Source: JBGPBY01 sp041481485 | GTDB taxonomy: Bacteria > Acidobacteriota > Terriglobia > 20CM-2-55-15 | Assembly (NCBI GenBank): GCA_041481485.1 | Contig: JBGPBY010000261.1 | Location: forward strand, 1 to 9,819 | DNA length: 9,819 nt | Reading direction: 5' to 3' | Shown: positions 1 through 6,861 of the stretch, piece by piece | Layout of the letters: each line of letters opens with the position of its first letter | How positions within the stretch are numbered: position 1 is the stretch's first letter | The notes under the pieces: model-generated | What the model was told of the DNA's origin: nothing | Seen by the model: the letters and a program-made list of their open reading frames with translations, nothing else | The model's database searches: none | Position numbers and translations under genes: made by a program

Positions 1-1
1 C

Positions 2-376
2 TCCGGAACTTCCACGAAAATACTCGTCAATGACCGTTTGGATGTTGCAATGGTGACTTGCATCGATGGCGTCCACCTTCCGTCAAACGGTTTGCCCGCG
101 ACGATGGTACGGCCTCACGTGAAGATCCTCGGCGTATCGACACATTTGCTGGACGAAGCAGTCCAGGCGGTCTGGGATCGGGCCGATTACATCGTTTTCG
201 GGCCCGTATTCGATACGCCTGGGAAAAAGGGAGTTGGGATAGAAGCACTTCGGAAGGTGGTACGCAGCGTAAAAATTCCGGTCCTGGCGATCGGGGGAAT
301 TACCCGTGAACGAATTCCGGAAATCCAGCAGACCGGGGCAGCAGGGTTTGCCGCGATCCGCATGTTTCAGGGTTGA
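2..376 (+). CDS. thiE: Thiamine-phosphate synthase (ThiE/TenI family), C-terminal part, cut by window start
   Basis: ThiE joins the pyrimidine (HMP-PP) and thiazole phosphate halves to give thiamine phosphate in the cytoplasm. The open frame runs into the left edge of the window, so about 124 codons are visible of the roughly 200-220 usual for the family; the true start lies outside. Family features are clear. LVNDRLDVA followed by DGVHL is the mid-barrel region, next comes the GVSTH strand, then FGPVFDTPGKKG (the phosphate-side loop, usually GPVFxTxxK) and finally IPVLAIGGI near the end of the TIM barrel. The protein ends soon after GFAAIRMFQG. The TTG at 38 is only an internal in-frame codon, not a likely start. 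The stop overlaps by 10 bp the end of the convergent membrane-protein gene. TenI-type thiazole tautomerase is a close relative and cannot be excluded from a fragment. Confidence 0.85.
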   Translation, partial: SGTSTKILVNDRLDVAMVTCIDGVHLPSNGLPATMVRPHVKILGVSTHLLDEAVQAVWDRADYIVFGPVFDTPGKKGVGIEALRKVVRSVKIPVLAIGGITRERIPEIQQTGAAGFAAIRMFQG

Positions 377-969
377 TTGGAGTCCTCTTTTGCGGATCCA
401 GGCAAGGCGCGATAGATGCGGGATACCCACTCGGAGGTTTTCGCTTCCAGCCTCCGCTTTCCTCCCAATTGAGGTGGACGCCATCCAAAGAACTCGCGGA
501 ATGGTTTCGAGCCAGTGCCTGGTTTGAGCGGTGAAGGTTCCAGCAAATTACGAGTGAGGAAGCCGGCCGACGCCCGATAGGTAAAGATGTAGAACAGGAA
601 GGGATGCCGGATCACGTAATCCCCGTTGACGGCGATGTCGCAGGCCAGGTGCAATGCCGCGCCCAGCAAATAGCCGACCAGAAATTTTACGGGCCACAAA
701 AAAGCGGCGAGAGTGAGGATCGTCATCAACTCCGCAGAGTGCAGCGGCAACACCACTCGTTTCGCCTGATCGGTAAAGTAATAGCGCAGAAAACTGGCGG
801 GATCCGGACGTCGCCATTGTCCTTCGAAGACGAGGTAGTCCAGGTAGTGGTCGGCATCGATGAGAAAGCCGCCAGTGAAGCATCCGGCCGCGAATTCCAT
901 CGAACCGGTAGCGGCGTATCCCACAGCGGCAAGGCCGACCGATGTCGCTAAGTGACCTCCAGGCATCAT
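367..969 (-). CDS. Small membrane protein, DUF457/YdjM-like putative metal-dependent hydrolase
   Basis: This is a 200-residue protein of unproven function. Hydrophobic stretches lie at about residues 7-22, 25-38 and 78-112, so it is probably a polytopic inner-membrane protein with a basic, soluble C-terminal tail (about 145-200). Putative metal ligands are arranged as in the DUF457/YdjM group: H6 near the N-terminus, D38-x-D40-H41-x-x-D44 after the second segment, H77-S-x-E80, and H107-x-x-x-D111 inside the last segment. The assignment rests on this pattern only, and 'hydrolase' is a family label, not a shown activity. Two adjacent ATGs are possible (969 and 966). An AGAAGG Shine-Dalgarno sequence (complement of 972-977) lies 2 nt from the first and 5 nt from the second, so the second (966) is the better start. 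The gene converges on thiE with a 10-bp overlap and appears to be transcribed alone. Confidence 0.7.
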   Translation of the reverse strand: MMPGGHLATSVGLAAVGYAATGSMEFAAGCFTGGFLIDADHYLDYLVFEGQWRRPDPASFLRYYFTDQAKRVVLPLHSAELMTILTLAAFLWPVKFLVGYLLGAALHLACDIAVNGDYVIRHPFLFYIFTYRASAGFLTRNLLEPSPLKPGTGSKPFREFFGWRPPQLGGKRRLEAKTSEWVSRIYRALPGSAKEDSNQP

Positions 970-1024
970 ATCCTTCTAGTGTACAGAGCGGACATGACAA
1001 TTGTGTTTCTCGTTGTTTCAGGTT

Positions 1025-1158
1025 CCACCGGCTCATGCCGGTGGCTAGGGAGACGGCCGCCCATAAGGGTTACTTCGTGCCCCTTGGTTGGCAACTCCAA
1101 ATGACTCTCAGCCGCGGAGCGGCGGCAGATCCCCTTAGCCACCGGCGTAAGCCGGTGG
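1025..1158. repeat. Paired inverted palindromes (REP/BIME-like intergenic element)
   Basis: Two near-identical hairpins bound a 134-bp block in the 211-bp gap 970-1180. The first is CCACCGGC-tcat-GCCGGTGG (1025-1044), and the second is CCACCGGC-gtaa-GCCGGTGG (1139-1158). Each has a perfect 8-bp stem and a 4-nt loop. With their TAG flanks (1045-1047 on the complement, 1136-1138 on the plus strand) the units are 23 nt long and match at 21 positions when one is inverted, so they point away from each other. Between them are a small GCCGC-gga-GCGGC hairpin (1111-1123) and an imperfect AAGGG/CCCTT pair (1065-1069/1081-1085). There is no T-tract, so these are not standard intrinsic terminators, although they sit just past the pyrF stop. 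I see no gene in the gap. Confidence 0.7.
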
Positions 1159-1180
1159 GTAGGCAGCCCCAAAATCCCTT

Positions 1181-1879
1181 TCAGCCTCGCAGCGATGCGA
1201 TTACCGCATCGAGCGCAGCCCTGGGGTTCGCGCTCGCCGTCACTGCGCGCCCGACGACCAGATAATCCGCGCCGGCTTCGACTGCTTCACGGGGCGTCGC
1301 CAACCGTTGCTGATCGTCGGCCGATTGTCCGGGCATGCGAATTCCCGGAGTCACGATTTTGAATTCGCGCCGCACGGCCCGCCTGACCAATCCAATCTCA
1401 TGCGGCGAACACACCACGCCGCCGATGCCGCATTCCTCTGCCAGCCGTGCCATCGCGTCGACCTGCTGTTCCATCGAACGCTCGATGCCAATCTCCTGCA
1501 GAGCCGATGAACTCAGACTTGTCAGCACAGTCACCGCCACAACGAGCGGACTGCTCTCGCCGAACTTGTCCCGCAGCGATTTCGCGACACTGTCCATCAT
1601 CGCCCGGCCACCCGCCGCGTGGATCGTCATCATGGAGACTCCGAGCTTTGCAGCCTCCAGCACGCCGTGAGTCACCGTGTTCGGAATGTCGTGAAACTTC
1701 AAATCGAGAAAAACCTTGCCGCCAAGATCGACAATCTCTTTCACCAGGGCCGGACCTTCCGCCGTGAAGAGTTGCATTCCGACTTTGAACATCCCCACCT
1801 GACCGTAAAGCGGCTGCACCAGCTTCAGGGCTTCGTCTCGCGTGCTGACATCCAGCACCAATATGATTTTTTCTTTCAT
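1181..1879 (-). CDS. pyrF: Orotidine 5'-phosphate decarboxylase (PyrF, short bacterial type)
   Basis: PyrF decarboxylates OMP to UMP, the last step of de novo pyrimidine synthesis, in the cytoplasm. The protein is 232 residues, normal for the short bacterial (group I) family, and is complete. The catalytic D-x-K-x-x-D motif is intact as FLDLKFHDIPNT (D59, K61, D64). D10 in the first strand (ILVLD) and K32 fit the substrate pocket, TPGIR (177-181) is the phosphate-gripping loop, and VVGRAV (208-213) is the last phosphate-binding strand. The start is the ATG at 1879, which begins with MKEKIILVLD as in other PyrF proteins; it overlaps the pyrD stop as ATGA. The frame stays open about 75 codons further upstream, but that stretch is antisense-like shadow inside pyrD and has no family match. 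Translation is probably coupled to pyrD. The repeat block at 1025-1158 follows its stop. Confidence 0.97.
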   Translation of the reverse strand: MKEKIILVLDVSTRDEALKLVQPLYGQVGMFKVGMQLFTAEGPALVKEIVDLGGKVFLDLKFHDIPNTVTHGVLEAAKLGVSMMTIHAAGGRAMMDSVAKSLRDKFGESSPLVVAVTVLTSLSSSALQEIGIERSMEQQVDAMARLAEECGIGGVVCSPHEIGLVRRAVRREFKIVTPGIRMPGQSADDQQRLATPREAVEAGADYLVVGRAVTASANPRAALDAVIASLRG

Positions 1880-2802
1880 GATTCCGTTTGAATCTTCCCG
1901 ATGAGTCCACGAATCGAGGCGATACCTCGTCTCTCGAGAAATTTCGTCAGTCCATCCAGAACGCGCACAGGCGCCTTTGGATCTTGAAAATTCGCCGTCC
2001 CGATTTGAACCGCAGTTGCGCCGGCGAGGAAATACTCCACAGCGTCTTCCGCAGAAAAAATGCCTCCGAGACCGATGACGGGAATCTTCACGGCCTTCGC
2101 GCACTGGTACACCATTCTCAGCGTGATCGGACGGATTGCGGGCCCCGAAAGACCTCCGGTAATGTTTCCAATCCGCGGCTTGAAGGATTCCGTATCGATC
2201 GCCATGGCGACATACGTATTCGCCACGGTCAATGCGTCCGCGCCGCCGTCCTCGGCCGAGCGGGCCATTTCCGCGATATCCGTCACGTTGGGAGACAACT
2301 TCACCATCAACGGCCGCGTCGAGCGGCTTTTGAGATTCCGCGTCAACTGGCGTGTCAATTCCGGATCTGTACCAAACACCATGCCGCCATGCTTTGTGTT
2401 AGGGCACGAGATATTCAGTTCATAGGCGGTAATTCCAGGGCACGCATTCAGCTTCTCGACGACTTCCACGTATTCCTCTTCGGCAAAACCGAATACGTTG
2501 ACGATTACCGAACAGCCGGATTCGCGGAGAAACGGCATTTTGTCCCGAATGAACGCATCGACTCCGACGTTTTCCAAACCAATGGAATTCAGCATTCCGG
2601 AAGGCGTGGGGAACAAGCGGGGCGGGCTATTTCCGGCGATCGGCTTCGCGGATGTTCCCTTGACCACAATTGCGCCGATGCGCTTCAGGTCGACGAACCG
2701 CGCGAATTCCTCGCCGTAACCAAATGTGCCGCTTGCCGCGATAACGGGATTTTTAAGGCGAATTGCCGCGAACTCGATGGACAGATCGGGCGGTTGGCTC
2801 AT
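1876..2802 (-). CDS. pyrD: Dihydroorotate dehydrogenase, class 1B catalytic subunit (PyrD/PyrDB)
   Basis: This enzyme oxidises dihydroorotate to orotate using FMN in a cytosolic TIM barrel. The protein is complete at 308 residues, typical of class 1. It lacks the N-terminal membrane helix of class 2 enzymes. The active-site loop reads ELNISCPN with C133 as catalytic base, which marks class 1 (class 2 has Ser). Other landmarks are K48 in IVVKGT (FMN), NSIGLEN at 72-78 (substrate loop), K168 in VKLSPNV, GGLSGPAIRP at 216-225 and GLGGI at 244-248 (FMN phosphate). Overall length and sequence style favour class 1B, whose usual partner is the Fe-S/FAD subunit PyrK for NAD+ reduction. No pyrK lies beside it. 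The gene overlaps pyrF by ATGA and diverges from pyrR across 37 bp. No clear Shine-Dalgarno sequence precedes its ATG. The 1A/1B split is inferred by eye. Confidence 0.95.
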   Translation of the reverse strand: MSQPPDLSIEFAAIRLKNPVIAASGTFGYGEEFARFVDLKRIGAIVVKGTSAKPIAGNSPPRLFPTPSGMLNSIGLENVGVDAFIRDKMPFLRESGCSVIVNVFGFAEEEYVEVVEKLNACPGITAYELNISCPNTKHGGMVFGTDPELTRQLTRNLKSRSTRPLMVKLSPNVTDIAEMARSAEDGGADALTVANTYVAMAIDTESFKPRIGNITGGLSGPAIRPITLRMVYQCAKAVKIPVIGLGGIFSAEDAVEYFLAGATAVQIGTANFQDPKAPVRVLDGLTKFLERRGIASIRGLIGKIQTES

Positions 2803-2839
2803 ATGGCAGACTGGAATTTAGCATATAATTTCAGCCGCC
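2803..2839. promoter_or_regulatory. Divergent pyrD/pyrR intergenic promoter region
   Basis: The 37 bp between the pyrD and pyrR start codons must carry or overlap promoters for both operons, unless these lie inside the opposing genes. On the plus strand there is a perfect TATAAT at 2824-2829, with a weak -35-like ATGGCA at 2803-2808 (15-bp spacing, 4 of 6 bases). A start of transcription about 7 nt downstream of TATAAT would fall at roughly 2835-2838, only a few bases before the pyrR ATG, giving an almost leaderless mRNA. No Shine-Dalgarno sequence is visible before pyrR, which fits. On the minus strand TATATG or TATGCT, overlapping the same AT-rich patch, could serve as a -10 for pyrD. I see no anti-terminator/terminator pair of the kind used by Bacillus PyrR. 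The promoter calls are inference from short motifs. Confidence 0.45.
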
Positions 2840-3382
2840 ATGACGCTGAAGCCGAACTATCAGTTGATGAATGCAGATGAAATGCATGGCACTTTGAATC
2901 GGCTGGCAGACGAAATCTGCGCGGCCCACGATGGCCGCGAACTGGTTCTGGTCGGCATCCAGCGCCGTGGAGTTCCCATGGCGCAGCGCATCGGCGCAGT
3001 CATTGCGCAAAAAACCAACAGGCAGCCGCCTCTGGGAATTCTGGACATCAACCTCTATCGCGACGATCTCACGCACGCCGCGGTGCAGCCGGTCGTTCGG
3101 CGGACAGAGCTTCCGACGTACATTGACAACAAGGATGTCATCCTGATTGACGATGTTCTTTATACGGGACGTACGGTGTGCGCTGCACTACGGGCGCTTA
3201 CCGATTTTGGAAGAATGCGAACCATTCAGCTTGCCGTCTTTGTCGATCGCGGCCATCGGGAGCTTCCGGTAGAGGCCAATTATATCGGCAAGAAAATCGG
3301 AACGAAAGACAGCGAGGTTGTCGAAGTGAGACTGGCAGAGATTGACGGTGAAGACGCAATATACGTGATGGAAAAAGCGTGA
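2840..3382 (+). CDS. pyrR: PyrR bifunctional pyrimidine regulator / uracil phosphoribosyltransferase
   Basis: PyrR is a type I phosphoribosyltransferase fold that converts uracil plus PRPP to UMP and, in many bacteria, binds pyr mRNA in response to UMP/UTP. The protein has 180 residues, normal for the family. The PRPP loop is intact as VILIDDVLYTGRT (100-112). LVLVGIQRRGVPMAQRI (36-51) and VDRGHRELP (135-143) are family signatures, and LGILDINLYRDDL (65-77) follows the usual pattern. The start is taken as the ATG at 2840. ATGs at 2867 and 2882 would give a protein 9 or 14 residues shorter, and none of the three has a Shine-Dalgarno sequence. The 2840 ATG fits a leaderless start just after TATAAT. 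It is first in the operon pyrR-pyrB-pyrC-M20 and its TGA overlaps the pyrB GTG. Whether it regulates here is not shown. Confidence 0.96.
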   Translation: MTLKPNYQLMNADEMHGTLNRLADEICAAHDGRELVLVGIQRRGVPMAQRIGAVIAQKTNRQPPLGILDINLYRDDLTHAAVQPVVRRTELPTYIDNKDVILIDDVLYTGRTVCAALRALTDFGRMRTIQLAVFVDRGHRELPVEANYIGKKIGTKDSEVVEVRLAEIDGEDAIYVMEKA

Positions 3383-4308
3383 AGCGAAAAGATCTCCTGG
3401 GAATCCGCGAGCTCGAATGTCACGAAATCCTCGAAATCCTCGATACGGCCGAGTCCATGCAGGAACTGTCGGCCCGGCCCATCAAAAAAGTCCCCACGCT
3501 TCGAGGCAAGACCGTTATAACTCTTTTCTCTGAAGCGTCCACACGCACCCGCACTTCATTTGAAATTGCCGGCAAATGGCTCTCGGCAGACGTCATTAAC
3601 GTGGTGATGACTTCAAGCAGTGCCACGAAAGGCGAGACACTGATCGACACTGCCAGAACCCTGGACTCCATGTCTGCGGACTGCGTTGTCATCCGCCACC
3701 CGTCTTCCGGCGCACCGCATTCCATTGCGCGCGCGACACGAGCGCGCGTGATCAACGCCGGTGACGGGGCGCATGAACATCCCACACAGGCTTTGCTCGA
3801 CGCACTCACCATCCGGGAGCGCACAGGCACCCTGTCTGGACTGAAAGTGGCCATTGTCGGCGATATTGCCCACAGCCGCGTTGCGCGCTCCAACATTCAT
3901 TTGTTGACGAAATTCGGAACCGACGTCTGGGCCTGTTCGGCACCCACACTGATGCCGGTCATGTTGAATGAAATCACAGGCGAAAATTCAGGCAGGCTCC
4001 ACATTACAAATTCAATGGATGAGGCGCTGGACCAGGCAGACGTGATCATGATGCTTCGCGTTCAGTTTGAGCGAATGAGTGAATCGTTCTTCCCTTCGGT
4101 AAGGGAGTATTTTCGCTACTATGGTTTGAGCAGAGAACGGGCGTCCCGCGCCAAAACGGGAGCCATTATCATGCACCCCGGTCCAATCAATCGTGGCGTG
4201 GAAATCGCATCCGACGTGGCCGACGGCGCGTACTCTGTGATTCTCGACCAGGTGTCGGCCGGCGTCTCAGTGCGTATGGCAATCCTGTATCTGCTGCTGG
4301 GGGTGTGA
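3379..4308 (+). CDS. pyrB: Aspartate carbamoyltransferase catalytic subunit
   Basis: PyrB condenses carbamoyl phosphate with aspartate to give carbamoyl-aspartate, the first committed step of pyrimidine synthesis. The protein is complete at 309 residues, standard length. The carbamoyl-phosphate loop is S54-T-R-T-R58 (in FSEASTRTRTSFE), with the mobile-loop K84, R106-H107, and H134-P-T-Q137 (in HEHPTQALLD). Aspartate-side residues are R167 in HSRVARSN and R227-x-Q229 in MLRVQFER, followed by HPGP at 266-269. It starts with GTG at 3379, which overlaps the pyrR stop as GTGA; no upstream alternative fits better. No regulatory pyrI gene is nearby. The immediately following type I dihydroorotase, read from an overlapping start, suggests the two may assemble as the Aquifex PyrB-PyrC complex does; this is inference from family knowledge. 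Confidence 0.97.
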   Translation: MKRKDLLGIRELECHEILEILDTAESMQELSARPIKKVPTLRGKTVITLFSEASTRTRTSFEIAGKWLSADVINVVMTSSSATKGETLIDTARTLDSMSADCVVIRHPSSGAPHSIARATRARVINAGDGAHEHPTQALLDALTIRERTGTLSGLKVAIVGDIAHSRVARSNIHLLTKFGTDVWACSAPTLMPVMLNEITGENSGRLHITNSMDEALDQADVIMMLRVQFERMSESFFPSVREYFRYYGLSRERASRAKTGAIIMHPGPINRGVEIASDVADGAYSVILDQVSAGVSVRMAILYLLLGV

Positions 4309-5573
4309 TGGATCTGGTGATCAGAAACGGCCGTGTCGTGGACCCGAAACGAAACATCGACGCGGTCGTGGATGTGGTCGTTCGCGATGGCAAAATAGCG
4401 GCCATCGGCAATTCTCGGCCGGCAGGCATTCCGGAATTCGACGCAACGGGACTTGTTGTCGCTCCCGGGTTCTTCGATATTCACGTGCATCTCCGCGAAC
4501 CGGGAACCGAAGAGGCGGAAACGATCGCCACCGGCGGAGCCGCCGCGGTTGCCGGAGGTTTTGTTGCTGTGGCGGCGATGCCGAACACCAAACCTTCAAA
4601 CGACAATCCATCCATTACGTCCTATATTGTTGCCGAAGCGAAGCGATCGTCTCCAGCATTGGTGTTTCCCATTGGAGCTGTCACAAAGGAACAAAAGGGG
4701 GAATCGCTCGCGGAAATCGGCGAGATGGTAGAAGCTGGAATCGTCGCCATTTCCGATGACGGCAAACCTGTCATGGATGGGCGTTTGTTCCGGCGGGCTC
4801 TGGAATACGCACGATTGTTCGATTTGCCCGTGATCCAGCACTGCGAAGACCTGAATCTTTCAAAAGGCGGCGTGATGCATGAAGGCGCATGGTCGACACG
4901 CCTCGGCCTCAAAGGCATCCCGTCTTCAGCAGAAGATACGATGATCTCACGCGACTTGATACTGACCGAAACCACCGGCGGGAAATACCATGTCGCTCAT
5001 CTCAGCACGAAACGCGCGGTCGACATGGTTCGGACTGCAAAGGCGCAGGGACTGCGCATTTCGGCCGAAGTGACTCCGCATCACTTTACCCTGACCGACG
5101 CTGCAGTCGCAGAATTCGATACCAACGCTAAAATGAATCCTCCCCTTCGGTCCGAGGAAGACGTGGATGCACTTCGCAAAGGCATCCTCGATGGCACTAT
5201 CGATGCCATCGCCAGTGACCACGCGCCGCATCACATCAATTTGAAGATGCTGGAATTCGATCGGGCGCCGTTCGGAATCACCGGACTGGAGACCGCAGTG
5301 GGGCTTGCATTTTCGGAGTTGCCGCTTCCGATCGGCCGAATGATTGAGCTGTTCTCGATCAATCCTCAGAAAATCATGCGGGTTTCGCCCTGGGGATTGT
5401 TCGAAGGCAGTGCGGCCCACCTGACCGTACTCGACCCGAACCGAAAGTGGAAATTTGATGTCGCTCTATCGCGTTCGAAAAGCCGGAATTCTCCATTCAA
5501 CGGCCGCCAGCTTAAGGGCAAGGCAGTGGCCACAATCGTTAACGGCAAAATAGTTTATGAGGATCGTAACTAG
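4308..5573 (+). CDS. pyrC: Dihydroorotase, type I (PyrC)
   Basis: PyrC cyclises carbamoyl-aspartate to dihydroorotate. The 421-residue length and motifs place it with the long type I dihydroorotases of the amidohydrolase superfamily. Metal and substrate residues are all present: H59-x-H61-x-R63 in DIHVHLREPG, N93 in MPNT, D150/D151 in ISDDGKP, H178 in IQHCED, H231 in HVAHLST, N277 in KMNPPLR, and D304 with H308 in ASDHAPHH. The final part, GKAVATIVNGKIVYE, closes the small beta domain shared by amidohydrolases. It looks catalytically competent, unlike the inactive pseudo-dihydroorotases of some bacteria. The start is either the GTG at 4305, overlapping the pyrB stop as GTGA, or the ATG at 4308 sharing one base with that stop. 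I chose the ATG because a G-run at 4298-4303 sits 4 nt before it. The stop overlaps the next gene by 17 bp. Confidence 0.97.
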   Translation: MDLVIRNGRVVDPKRNIDAVVDVVVRDGKIAAIGNSRPAGIPEFDATGLVVAPGFFDIHVHLREPGTEEAETIATGGAAAVAGGFVAVAAMPNTKPSNDNPSITSYIVAEAKRSSPALVFPIGAVTKEQKGESLAEIGEMVEAGIVAISDDGKPVMDGRLFRRALEYARLFDLPVIQHCEDLNLSKGGVMHEGAWSTRLGLKGIPSSAEDTMISRDLILTETTGGKYHVAHLSTKRAVDMVRTAKAQGLRISAEVTPHHFTLTDAAVAEFDTNAKMNPPLRSEEDVDALRKGILDGTIDAIASDHAPHHINLKMLEFDRAPFGITGLETAVGLAFSELPLPIGRMIELFSINPQKIMRVSPWGLFEGSAAHLTVLDPNRKWKFDVALSRSKSRNSPFNGRQLKGKAVATIVNGKIVYEDRN

Positions 5574-6828
5574 TCTCGTACTTGCTGGACTTCTAACGTC
5601 CACACTCCATGCGCAGACGCCGCAAGCCGTCGTGGACCGGGTCTACAACGATCCTCGGATGAAAGCCGCAGAGCAGTTTCTCCGTACGGACCATGATCGA
5701 ATCGTCCGCGAAATCATTACCCTGACCGAAATTCCAGCGCCGCCATTCAAAGAAGCCGATCGTGCCCGTGCGTATATGCAAATGTTGAAGGACCACGGTC
5801 TGTCCAGCGTGGAAACGGATGCCGAAGGCAATGTCATGGGAATTCGCAAGGGTGTGGGCAATGGTCCTCTAATCGCGGTCGCGGCCCATCTCGATACGGT
5901 GTTTCCCGAAGGAACAAACGTCAAGGTCAAGAGAAACAATACACGTTTGATGGCGCCAGGAATCGGTGATGATACCCGCGGCCTTGCGGTGCTGCTCGGC
6001 GTGATCCGCGCCATGGACAACGCAAAAATCCAGACTCTCAGCGATATTCTCTTTGTCGGTGACGTGGGCGAAGAAGGAGCCGGCGACCTGCGCGGAATTC
6101 GTTATTTGTTTGAAAAGGGGCCGTACAAAGGGCGGATCGCCATGTTCCTGTCGCTGGACGGAGCCGGCAGTGGAAACGACATCATCACCGAGGCACTGGG
6201 AAGCGAGCGCTACCGGGTGACGTTTCATGGGCCCGGTGGACACAGCTATGGTTCCTTCGGACTGGTGAATCCTGCCTATGCGCTTGCCTTTGCGATCAAC
6301 AGGCTTTCCAAAACTACGGTCCCAGCGAAGCCGCGGACCACATTCAATGTTGGTGTGATTGGCGGCGGCACTTCGGTGAACTCCATTCCCGGCGAATCGT
6401 GGATGGACGTGGATCTGCGTTCGGAATCCCCTGCCCAGCTGGAAAGACTTGCAGACAACTTCATCCGCCAGATGCGCGCAGCAGCCGATGACGAAAATGC
6501 AGCCCGCTCGACTGCTCAGGGCCGAATTGAAGTGGACATAAAGCTGATCGGTGAACGACCGTCAGGCTCGACTCCTGCCGATTCCCTGATCGTGCAGATT
6601 GCCAGCGCGACGGTTCAAAAATTCGGCATGACCCCGACACACAGCAAGGGAAGCACTGATGCGAACATCCCCATTAACCTCCACATTCCGGCAATCACGA
6701 TCGATTCCGGCGGCGAGGGCGGCCGCGCCCATGCACTGGATGAATGGATCGACGTGGAGAAGAATTCCAGCGTCAAAGGCATTCAACTGATCATGACCAC
6801 TCTGGTCTCGCTGGCCGGTTTGCAATAA
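5557..6828 (+). CDS. Secreted M20-family zinc metallopeptidase
   Basis: This is a 423-residue M20 (peptidase T/CPG2-like) metallopeptidase, probably exported. The N-terminus (MR, hydrophobic 3-16, then STLHAQTP) is a Sec signal peptide with likely cleavage after residue 19 or 20. The catalytic domain carries H111-x-D113 in AAHLDTV, bridging D138 in GIGDDTRG, the general base and ligand pair E172-E173 in DVGEEGAGD, D201 in SLDGAG, and the distal H392 in GRAHALDEW. A dimerisation domain begins around 216-230 (RYRVTFHGPGGHS) and ends near 335, so the order catalytic-lid-catalytic is normal. All metal ligands are present. Substrate is unknown: aminopeptidase or tripeptidase activity is as plausible as an amidohydrolase role. 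It starts 17 bp inside pyrC with no good Shine-Dalgarno sequence, so it is probably translated by coupling at the end of the pyr operon. The repeat element 6862-7012 follows. Confidence 0.92.
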   Translation: MRIVTSLVLAGLLTSTLHAQTPQAVVDRVYNDPRMKAAEQFLRTDHDRIVREIITLTEIPAPPFKEADRARAYMQMLKDHGLSSVETDAEGNVMGIRKGVGNGPLIAVAAHLDTVFPEGTNVKVKRNNTRLMAPGIGDDTRGLAVLLGVIRAMDNAKIQTLSDILFVGDVGEEGAGDLRGIRYLFEKGPYKGRIAMFLSLDGAGSGNDIITEALGSERYRVTFHGPGGHSYGSFGLVNPAYALAFAINRLSKTTVPAKPRTTFNVGVIGGGTSVNSIPGESWMDVDLRSESPAQLERLADNFIRQMRAAADDENAARSTAQGRIEVDIKLIGERPSGSTPADSLIVQIASATVQKFGMTPTHSKGSTDANIPINLHIPAITIDSGGEGGRAHALDEWIDVEKNSSVKGIQLIMTTLVSLAGLQ

Positions 6829-6861
6829 CACCCAATCCGAATTCAATTACAGCCGGGCGCA

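Noticed and set aside
1880..2104. 75-residue N-terminal extension of PyrF
   Set aside because: It lies inside pyrD in another frame, is Arg/Ser-rich and matches no PyrF. The ATG at 1879 in the ATGA overlap is the natural start.
1888..2880. 330-codon open frame on the plus strand
   Set aside because: It lies antisense to pyrD, whose protein has every catalytic motif. The antisense translation is rich in Arg, His and Cys with no domain, as expected for a shadow frame.
5557..6828. M20 gene as a beta-ureidopropionase or carbamoylase linked to pyrimidine breakdown
   Set aside because: The neighbourhood invites it, but the HLDTV, GDDTRG and HALDEW motifs and the signal peptide fit secreted M20 peptidases better than cytosolic carbamoylases.
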